20,028 nucleotides of DNA from Bacillota bacterium (lineage in GTDB: Bacteria > Bacillota > Clostridia > Peptostreptococcales > Anaerovoracaceae): assembly GCA_030527065.1 (NCBI GenBank), contig JAUNBO010000012.1:1-20028 (forward strand), read 5' to 3'. Of the stretch, positions 1 to 5,392 are shown piece by piece. The translations under genes and the position numbers were made by a program. Each line of letters starts with the position of its first letter. Position 1 is the first letter of the stretch. Under the pieces are notes generated by a model. That model searched no databases and was not told the origin of the DNA. It worked only from the letters and a program-made list of their open reading frames with translations.

Positions 1-67
1 TTTCGCAGCTTGCTTCGCAATCTGCCGTGCTGCGCCTCCCCGTTCAGTCGGCTTGCACCCGTCGCTA

Positions 68-139
68 CCCGACAGTCCACCGGACTGTCGGGCTTAACGC
101 TCCGGCCCTTTCGGGTTCGAATCCCTTCGGTTTCCGCCA
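68..139 (+). other. tRNA-3'-end-like fragment (incomplete)
   Basis: A T-arm-like stretch, GGGTTCGAATCCC at 113-125, is followed by a 3'-terminal TCCGCCA at 133-139, as in a plus-strand tRNA ending in CCA. Upstream, 68-78 and 82-92 form a perfect 11-bp hairpin with a 3-nt loop. If this is read as an anticodon arm, it lacks the conserved U33 and gives an implausible ACC anticodon. No matching 5' acceptor strand or D-arm is visible. I read this as a tRNA remnant or a tRNA-like element, not a functional tRNA. It faces tRNA-Ser tail to tail across the shared palindrome. Confidence 0.35.
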
Positions 140-180
140 CATACGAAAGAGGCCTTCAGGCCTCTTTCGTATGTGGCGGA
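133..180. terminator. Bidirectional terminator in a 48-nt palindrome
   Basis: Positions 133-155 and 158-180 are exact reverse complements (23 bp) around a 2-nt centre. The core has a GC-rich stem flanked by an A-rich side and a CTCTTT side, as in Rho-independent terminators that act in both directions. The outer bases are the TCCGCCA 3' ends of the plus-strand tRNA-like fragment and of the minus-strand tRNA-Ser. The tail of tRNA-Ser (174-180) is therefore part of the palindrome. Confidence 0.7.
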
Positions 181-263
181 GGGAGTGGGATTCGAACCCA
201 CGCGCCCTTGCGGACAAACGGTTTTCAAGACCGCCCCGTTATGACCACTTCGGTATCCCTCCG
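174..263 (-). tRNA. tRNA-Ser (UGA anticodon)
   Basis: This 90-nt gene has the long variable arm of class II tRNAs. Reading the minus strand, the acceptor strand CGGAGGG pairs with CCCTCCG and is followed by encoded CCA. The anticodon loop carries TGA between complementary CGGTC/ACCG-type stem halves, and the T-arm is GGGTTCGAATCCC. It is the last gene of a Gln-Lys-Ser minus-strand cluster and is followed directly by the palindromic terminator. Confidence 0.95.
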
Positions 264-378
264 TGGGATCTCAGTGTCCCGGCTCCCGGGGAGAGGACAC
301 TGAAAGGGAAATGGCTCCCTCAGATTGAGAAGCCCCGCCGGATGACGGGGATCTGCACCGCAGGGGGCCATTTGCATT
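264..378 (-). other. Structured spacer between tRNA-Lys and tRNA-Ser
   Basis: This 115-nt spacer is full of complementary segments. 309-320 pairs with 362-373 (12 bp, one G-U), 321-325 with 351-355, and 333-337 with 346-350, giving one nested branched hairpin. A second hairpin pairs 271-279 with 295-303 (9 bp). No ORF is supported here. The structure may guide processing of the polycistronic tRNA precursor, or may be a leaky terminator or small RNA. The pairing was seen in the sequence; the function is inferred. Confidence 0.45.
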
Positions 379-454
379 TGGTGACCCAACGCAGGTTCGA
401 ACTGCGGACACCCTGATTAAAAGTCAGGTGCTCTGCCAACTGAGCTATTGGGTC
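379..454 (-). tRNA. tRNA-Lys (UUU anticodon)
   Basis: This is a 76-nt minus-strand gene with encoded CCA. The acceptor GACCCAA pairs with TTGGGTC, the D-arm contains AGCTCAGTTGG, the anticodon loop CTTTTAA carries TTT, and the T-arm is GCAGTTCGAACCTGC. It is the middle gene of the Gln-Lys-Ser cluster and lies 5 nt downstream of tRNA-Gln. Confidence 0.95.
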
Positions 455-459
455 GGAAT

Positions 460-536
460 TGGCTGGGGTAGCTGGACTCGAACCAGCGAATCCAGGAGTC
501 AAAGTCCTGTGCCTTAACCGACTTGGCCATACCCCA
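460..536 (-). tRNA. tRNA-Gln (UUG anticodon)
   Basis: This is a 77-nt minus-strand gene. The acceptor TGGGGTA pairs with TACCCCA, followed by G and encoded CCA. The anticodon loop CTTTGAC carries TTG, and the T-arm is CTGGTTCGAGTCCAG. It is the first gene of the minus-strand tRNA cluster, about 35 nt downstream of a near-consensus promoter. Confidence 0.95.
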
Positions 537-571
537 TCTTATGGGCTGTCGCCCCATCGCACGGCTTTTTT

Positions 572-600
572 ATCTTACATCAGAGGCTTTTTTATGTCAA
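572..600 (-). promoter_or_regulatory. Promoter of the tRNA-Gln-Lys-Ser cluster
   Basis: On the minus strand a perfect -35 TTGACA (600-595) is followed after 17 nt by TAAGAT (577-572). The box spacing is ideal for a housekeeping sigma factor, and the site lies in an AT-rich island just upstream of tRNA-Gln. Seen directly; activity is inferred. Confidence 0.75.
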
Positions 601-640
601 TGTTTTTTTCCGCATTTGACATGTTTTTTATTCAATTTGC

Positions 641-669
641 TTGCCATAATATAATTGTTGTTGTATAAT
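641..669 (+). promoter_or_regulatory. Promoter of tRNA-Arg
   Basis: TTGCCA (641-646), a 17-nt spacer and a perfect TATAAT (664-669) lie 11 nt before the first base of tRNA-Arg. The predicted start is therefore only a few bases upstream of the mature 5' end. T-rich tracts upstream could act as an UP element. Confidence 0.75.
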
Positions 670-680
670 AAATTGCGTTC

Positions 681-757
681 GGGCTCATAGCTCAGTTGGA
701 TAGAGCAACGGCCTTCTAAGCCGTGTGTCCGGGGTTCGAATCCCTGTGGGCTCACCA
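681..757 (+). tRNA. tRNA-Arg (UCU anticodon)
   Basis: This is a 77-nt plus-strand gene with encoded CCA. The acceptor GGGCTCA pairs with TGGGCTC (allowing for the usual offset), and the D-arm contains AGCTCAGTTGG. The anticodon stem ACGGC/GCCGT encloses a loop with TCT, and the T-arm is GGGGTTCGAATCCC. It is divergent from the Gln-Lys-Ser cluster, with its own promoter, and is followed at once by a terminator hairpin. Confidence 0.95.
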
Positions 758-762
758 ATGCG

Positions 763-799
763 AAGCCTGCTTCCGGTTTCTGTCCGAAAGCAGGCTTTT
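763..799 (+). terminator. Rho-independent terminator after tRNA-Arg
   Basis: AAGCCTGCTT (763-772) is exactly complementary to AAGCAGGCTT (788-797), a 10-bp stem with a 15-nt loop. A short TTTT run overlaps the 3' arm. It begins 6 nt after the tRNA CCA end. Confidence 0.7.
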
Positions 800-819
800 G
801 TCATTACGAAGAAGGAAAA

Positions 820-848
820 CGGGGAAGGGGAGACGCAGGCTTCCCCCG
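820..848 (+). other. 5'-leader hairpin of hflX
   Basis: GGGGAAG (821-827) pairs with CTTCCCC (840-846) around a 12-nt loop, ending a few bases before the AAAGGA ribosome binding site at 852-857. It might modulate translation of hflX. I could not find a clear promoter in 800-860, so part of the hflX transcription may come from readthrough of the tRNA-Arg terminator. Confidence 0.35.
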
Positions 849-867
849 GATAAAGGACGTTGGAACC

Positions 868-2304
868 ATGATCGGATTTACAGAGGACAACCGGACCATA
901 AGGGCCGATCACTACCGGGCGGTGCTGGTGGGATTGCAGACGGGCCTTGCGGCGGAAGCGGAGCGGTCCATGGAGGAGCTGACCCGGCTGGCGGAGGCCG
1001 CCGGGATAGAGGTGCTGGCGCTGATGCTCCAAAGCCGGGAAAGGCCCGATGGAGCCGCCTATCTGGGCAAAGGGAAGGTAGAGGAGCTGGCGGAGATGTG
1101 CGCCGCAATGGAAGCGGACACGGTGGTGGTCAACGACGAGCTTTCCGGCATCCAGTACCGGAATCTGGAAAACAGACTGGGCGTGAAGGTGATAGACCGG
1201 ACCATGCTGATCCTGGATATCTTTGCGGGCCGGGCGGTTTCCCGGGAAGGCAAGCTTCAGGTGGAGCTTGCCCAGCTGCAATACCGGCTGCCCCGGCTCC
1301 ATGGCTACGGGAAGGCCCTTTCCCGGCTGGGAGGCGGCATCGGGACCCGGGGCCCCGGGGAAAAGAAGCTGGAAACGGACCGGCGTCACATCCAGAGCCG
1401 CATGGACGAGATAAAGCGGGAGCTGAGAGAAGCCCGGGGGAGCCGGCAGACCCGGCGGGCCCGCCGCGAGAAATCCGGCATTCCCGTGGCGGCTCTGGTG
1501 GGCTATACCAACTCGGGGAAATCCGCCATCATGAACCGCATTCTCAGCAGCGTGGAAAAAGAGGAAAAGGCCGTAAAGGAAGAGGACATGCTCTTTGCCA
1601 CTCTGGATACGTTTCAGCGGAGCATACGGCTGAGCAGCAACCACCAGTTCATCCTTACGGATACGGTAGGCTTTGTCAGCAAGCTCCCTCATACCCTGGT
1701 GGACGCCTTCAAAGCCACTCTGGAAGAGGTGGTTTATGCGGACCTGCTGCTCCATGTGGTGGACGCCGCCGACCCCAACAGGGAGTTTCAGACAGAGGTG
1801 ACGGAGCAGGTGCTGAAGGAGCTGGGGGCCGGAGAAAAGGACGTCCTGCTGGTGTACAACAAAACGGATCTTCTGGAGGATGACGAGAGCGGCGGAGAGG
1901 GAAACTCCCCGGAAAGCCGGGAAAGCGCCGGAACGGGAGAAAGGCCAGAGAACGGCGGAAGCGGCGAAAACGACGAAGGAGAAAACGTCCCGGCGCCTTT
2001 GCCCGGAGAACGGCTTTTTGAAAAGGGAAAGATCCCGGGGAAAAACGTGGTTTGGGTCTCCGCCAGAAGCGGAGAGAACATGGAAGAGCTTCTGGAACTG
2101 ATAAAGGCCCGCCTCTTTGCGGACCGCCGCAGGGTAGCGCTGCTGATCCCCTATCACCGGGGAGATCTGACCTCGTACCTCTGTGAAAAGTACCAGGCGG
2201 AGCGCCTGGAATACAGGCCGGAGGCCGTTTATCTGGAGGCGGAGCTTTCGCCGGAGGACCGCCGGCGGCTGGAGCCGTACCTGTTCCGGCAGGCCGGTGA
2301 ATGA
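868..2304 (+). CDS. hflX: GTPase HflX
   Basis: This 478-residue protein matches HflX, a GTPase that binds the large ribosomal subunit and splits or rescues stalled ribosomes, notably under stress. The N-terminal HflX domain (about 1-200) includes YLGKGKVEEL and the glycine-rich SRLGGGIGTRGPGE segment (152-165). The G domain shows G1 GYTNSGKS (212-219), the switch-region TLDTF (245-249), G3 DTVGF (265-269), G4 NKTD (331-334) and G5 SAR (398-400). Between G4 and G5 lies an unusual acidic, Gly/Glu/Ser-rich insertion of about 55 residues (337-393). The chosen ATG follows AAAGGA (852-857) by 10 nt. larC follows after 88 nt in the same direction with no convincing terminator between them. Identification is secure. 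Confidence 0.95.
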   Translation: MIGFTEDNRTIRADHYRAVLVGLQTGLAAEAERSMEELTRLAEAAGIEVLALMLQSRERPDGAAYLGKGKVEELAEMCAAMEADTVVVNDELSGIQYRNLENRLGVKVIDRTMLILDIFAGRAVSREGKLQVELAQLQYRLPRLHGYGKALSRLGGGIGTRGPGEKKLETDRRHIQSRMDEIKRELREARGSRQTRRARREKSGIPVAALVGYTNSGKSAIMNRILSSVEKEEKAVKEEDMLFATLDTFQRSIRLSSNHQFILTDTVGFVSKLPHTLVDAFKATLEEVVYADLLLHVVDAADPNREFQTEVTEQVLKELGAGEKDVLLVYNKTDLLEDDESGGEGNSPESRESAGTGERPENGGSGENDEGENVPAPLPGERLFEKGKIPGKNVVWVSARSGENMEELLELIKARLFADRRRVALLIPYHRGDLTSYLCEKYQAERLEYRPEAVYLEAELSPEDRRRLEPYLFRQAGE

Positions 2305-2392
2305 AAAGGGAAAAGACGGCGGACGGCCGTTTATCATACCATTAAAAAAGGCGGCGGATCGCCGCTCTGGTTGCAAAGGAGAACTTGTCATC

Positions 2393-3736
2393 ATGAAAAA
2401 ATTCCTGTATTTCGATTGCTTTTCCGGCATCAGCGGCGATATGGTCCTGGGGGCCCTCATCCATCTGGGGGCGGATCCCAAAAAGATCCGGGAAAAGCTG
2501 GATCTTCTGGGCTTGGGGGGCTACGAGCTCCTTTCCGGCCCCCGGGAGCGTTCCGGCATCCACGGCGTAGACGCCCGGGTGTTTTTGGAAGAAGAAGCTC
2601 AGTGCCCCGGCTGCGGCGGGTCCCACGGCCATCCTGAGCACCGGAGCTGCGGCGGACCCCACAGCCATCATGACCACGGGTCTCACAGCCATCAGGGCTG
2701 CGGCGGCCACGGCGCCGGAGAGCCTCACGGACATCACAGCAGCCATGACGGAGCCCACGACCATGGCCACGGGCCCCACAGCCACAGAAGCTACGCGGAT
2801 ATCTGCGCCCTCATATCGGAAAGCAGCCTTTCGGACAAGGTGAAAGAGACGTCCCTGAACATTTTCCGTGTCATAGGAGAGGCGGAAAGCCGGGTCCATC
2901 AGGTCCCCCTGGAAGAGGTACGCTTCCACGAGGTGGGAGCGGTGGATTCCATTGTGGACATCGTAGGAAGCGCCATTGCCCTGGAGCTGCTGGGGACGGA
3001 CAGCTTTTACTGCTCCCCGGTCCACGATGGCCAGGGGACGGTCCTTTGCAGGCACGGAGAGATCCCCGTGCCGGTGCCGGCGGTGATGGAGCTGTTGAAA
3101 GAGAGCGGCATCCGCCTGGTGACGGAGGACGTGAACGGGGAAATGGCCACGCCTACGGGGGTAGGGATCCTGAAAGGGCTGGGGGCCGTATGCCGGCCCA
3201 TGCCCGAGTCCCGGGTGCTGGCTGTGGGCTATGGCTTCGGCAAGCGGGAAACAGGCCGCTTCAATGCGCTGCGGGTGGTGCTGGGAGAAGAGGACGACCA
3301 GATGCCCGGGGAAAAGGTGCTGGTTATAGAAAGCAATCTGGACGATGAATCCGGGGAGATCCTGGGCTACACCATGGACCTGCTCCTGCGGGCGGGCGCA
3401 TTGGATGTATTCTTTACCCCAATTTATATGAAGAAATGCAGGCCGGCGGTGCAGCTGTCCGTCCTTTGCCGTCCTCAGGACGGGGAGCGGCTTTCAGAGA
3501 TCATCTTCCGGGAGACCAGCACTCTGGGCGTCCGCTTCATTGAGATGGACCGGCGGGTGCTGGAGCGGGAGATCCGCACGGTGGAAACGGAATGGGGCCC
3601 TGTCCGCTTCAAGATCAGCGGCCTGGGGGATATGCAGGAGGTGAGCCCGGAATACGAGGATTGCGCCCGCATTGCCCGGGAGCGGGGCATGCCTCTGTCG
3701 GAGGTCTACGATAAAGTCGCCGACGTGTTTGTTTGA
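2393..3736 (+). CDS. larC: Nickel pincer cofactor biosynthesis protein LarC
   Basis: This 447-residue protein belongs to the LarC family (formerly DUF111). LarC inserts nickel, using CTP, into the pyridinium-dithiocarboxylate mononucleotide made by LarB and LarE, giving the nickel-pincer cofactor of LarA-type racemases and epimerases. The N terminus has the family signature YFDCFSGISGDM (6-17). Residues 71-131 form a metal-binding segment with 19 His and 4 Cys. The LarC2-type part includes SNLDDESGEILGYTMD and FTPIYMKKCRP. In Lactobacillus plantarum LarC1 and LarC2 are joined by a programmed frameshift; here a single frame covers both. ATG at 2393 is chosen because AAAGGAG (2375-2381) precedes it and the family N terminus begins there. 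larA, larB and larE are not in the window. Confidence 0.93.
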   Translation: MKKFLYFDCFSGISGDMVLGALIHLGADPKKIREKLDLLGLGGYELLSGPRERSGIHGVDARVFLEEEAQCPGCGGSHGHPEHRSCGGPHSHHDHGSHSHQGCGGHGAGEPHGHHSSHDGAHDHGHGPHSHRSYADICALISESSLSDKVKETSLNIFRVIGEAESRVHQVPLEEVRFHEVGAVDSIVDIVGSAIALELLGTDSFYCSPVHDGQGTVLCRHGEIPVPVPAVMELLKESGIRLVTEDVNGEMATPTGVGILKGLGAVCRPMPESRVLAVGYGFGKRETGRFNALRVVLGEEDDQMPGEKVLVIESNLDDESGEILGYTMDLLLRAGALDVFFTPIYMKKCRPAVQLSVLCRPQDGERLSEIIFRETSTLGVRFIEMDRRVLEREIRTVETEWGPVRFKISGLGDMQEVSPEYEDCARIARERGMPLSEVYDKVADVFV

Positions 3737-3748
3737 GAAGAAAAAATC

Positions 3749-3771
3749 GAGCCGGCTGCTGAGGCCGGCTC
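3749..3771. terminator. Bidirectional terminator between larC and htrA-like gene
   Basis: GAGCCGGC (3749-3756) pairs with GCCGGCTC (3764-3771) around a 7-nt loop. On the minus strand the stem is followed by GATTTTTTC, a strong U-tract that ends the HtrA-type gene. On the plus strand the tail is weaker (ACTCTTTC) and ends larC. A second hairpin, 3783-3790 with 3797-3804, has no U-tract and lies in the 3' untranslated region of the protease gene. Confidence 0.75.
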
Positions 3772-3859
3772 ACTCTTTCGGCGTGCGCCCGGTCCGGGGC
3801 GCACAGGGGCCGTCTTCTACGTTCCGGGAAGAGCCCGCTCCTGTAGTTCTTTCAGGTGC

Positions 3860-4939
3860 TTAGTCCGGGATGTATTCTTCCAGGGTCAGGGTGAGGGTGG
3901 CCTGCTGATTGTCGCGGACCACGACGATGCTGACCCGGTCGCCAACGGAACCGGCTTCCAGAAGGGCGGTGGCGTCGCTGGCGCTGCTGACGGCGGCGCC
4001 GTTTATGGATACGATCCTGTCGCCGCTGCGGAAGCCGGCCTTCTCTGCATTGGAGCCCTTGTTCACGCTGGAAACGTACACGGCGCTCTGGCTGCCCATA
4101 TTGAAGAAACTCATATAGCTGGTCCGCTGGGTCAGGTCCTGGAACTCCATGCCGACGTCCACCCGCCCGGAAACATAACCCTGGCTGAGGAGCTGTTCCA
4201 GCACTTCCATGGCGTCGTCCACGGGAATGGCGAAGCCCAGGCCTTCCACGTCGCTGCCGCTGGATTTGGCCACCACTATGCCGATGAGTTCCCCCTGCCC
4301 ATTGAAGAGGCCGCCGCCGGAATTGCCCGGGTTGATGGCTGCATCGGTCTGAAGCAGGTTCATGGTCCGTCCGTCCAGGGTGATCTCCCGGTCCAGGGCG
4401 CTGATGATTCCCTGCGTAACGGTGCCCCCCAGCTCGCCCAGGGGATTTCCTATGGCGATGGCCGTGTCGCCTATCGCCAGCTGGGCCGAGCTCCCCACGG
4501 TGGCGGTGGTGAGGCCTGTGGCGTCTACTTTCAGCAGGGCCAGGTCCGTGGTCTCGTCCGTTCCCACCAAAGCCGCCTCGTAACTCTCTCCGCTTCGCAG
4601 AGTGACGGTGATCTTGCTGGCTCCTTCTATGACGTGGTTGTTGGTGATGATGTAGCCGTCGCTGCGGATGACCACGCCGCTGCCGGCGCCTTCCACGATG
4701 TACTGCCGCATGGACTGGCCTGTGGTGACGGATTCCGTGCTGATCTCCACCACGGAGTCGGCGGCCATGGCCACGATGGAGGTGGTGGACAGCTCCTGGC
4801 TCTCGTCGGCGTAAGCGATGCTGTTAAGGTATACGCCGGCGGCGAAGCAGGCGGCCATCGTCAGCAAAATGGCCAGGGCCAGGAGCAATCCCCGGCGCAG
4901 GCGGTACTGAGGCATCTCTGTCAAAATCTTATTTTCCAT
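3860..4939 (-). CDS. Membrane-anchored HtrA/DegP-type serine protease
   Basis: This 359-residue protein is a trypsin-like serine protease of the HtrA (S1C) family, which degrades misfolded proteins at the cell envelope. A short basic cytoplasmic tail (to about residue 16) precedes one transmembrane helix (about 17-36), so the catalytic part should lie outside the cell. The triad is visible: His102 in TNNHVI, Asp132 in TDLALL and Ser207 in GNSGGG. A single PDZ domain follows (about 260-345), with a KAGFRSGDRIVSINGA core. Size and order fit the HtrA/YyxA/DegP-like proteins of Firmicutes. The ATG at 4939 is preceded on the minus strand by GGGAGGGG (4954-4947). It is transcribed alone, away from valS, and ends at a strong terminator. 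Which of several HtrA paralogues it is cannot be told. Confidence 0.92.
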   Translation of the reverse strand: MENKILTEMPQYRLRRGLLLALAILLTMAACFAAGVYLNSIAYADESQELSTTSIVAMAADSVVEISTESVTTGQSMRQYIVEGAGSGVVIRSDGYIITNNHVIEGASKITVTLRSGESYEAALVGTDETTDLALLKVDATGLTTATVGSSAQLAIGDTAIAIGNPLGELGGTVTQGIISALDREITLDGRTMNLLQTDAAINPGNSGGGLFNGQGELIGIVVAKSSGSDVEGLGFAIPVDDAMEVLEQLLSQGYVSGRVDVGMEFQDLTQRTSYMSFFNMGSQSAVYVSSVNKGSNAEKAGFRSGDRIVSINGAAVSSASDATALLEAGSVGDRVSIVVVRDNQQATLTLTLEEYIPD

Positions 4940-5392
4940 AATGGTTCCCCTCCCATCTCTTCATACAAGGCTGCCGGCTCTTTGCTGTGCAAAGGAGGCA
5001 GGCCAATGATAAACGCTTTGCCCCGGAAAAGGGGCGGTCTTTGTTGTTTGATCCTATGATACCCGGTCATTGTGAAAGCTCCTTGCAAAGAATGTGAAGA
5101 TTCCGGGAAGGTTTTCAAAAAGAACGCTCCACCCGGCAAGAGGCTTCAGACGACGCCCGGCTTACGCCACCATGCCCGGATTCGCCCGGCTGCGCCTGAG
5201 AAGGGCCTGAAATGCTCAAATGAACCGGTCTCAAATGGGCTCAAAATCATTGACAGGGGGCCTCCCGCATTATAAAATAAAGTTTATGATAACGAGCCCG
5301 GAGGGGCGGCACGGCATGTCCGGCGGATCTCATGGAGGCCAGCCTGCCGGGAGCCCGGGGCTTCTCCTATGACAGAAAGAGGTTGAACGCAC
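4940..5392. other. 453-nt intergenic region between htrA-like gene and valS
   Basis: This divergent intergenic region holds the ribosome binding site of the protease gene (4947-4954), the valS promoter (5250-5278) and the valS leader. Small ORFs on both strands (for example 4921-5139 minus and 5072-5275 plus) lack convincing start signals and recognisable content. Small hairpins are visible, such as GCCCC/GGGGC at about 5023-5038 and one around 5349-5367 just before the valS start. I could not find a clear promoter for the protease gene. The T-box consensus AGGGTGGNACCGCG expected before many Firmicute aminoacyl-tRNA synthetase genes was not found. Confidence 0.6.
5250..5278 (+). promoter_or_regulatory. 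Promoter of the valS operon
   Basis: A perfect TTGACA (5250-5255) is followed after 17 nt by TAAAAT (5273-5278), in a local AT-rich patch. The predicted transcript starts near 5285, leaving a leader of about 108 nt before the valS ATG. It is the only near-consensus promoter seen upstream of the four-gene operon. Confidence 0.65.

Noticed and set aside
113..263. Duplicated tRNA-Ser 3' end as att sites of an integrated element
   Set aside because: The shared words are those conserved in most tRNAs, the copies are inverted and only about 50 nt apart, and no integrase gene is present.
685..2481. 598-residue open frame on the minus strand opposite hflX
   Set aside because: It is a GC-rich shadow of hflX, runs across tRNA-Arg, has no family motifs, and its start lies within larC.
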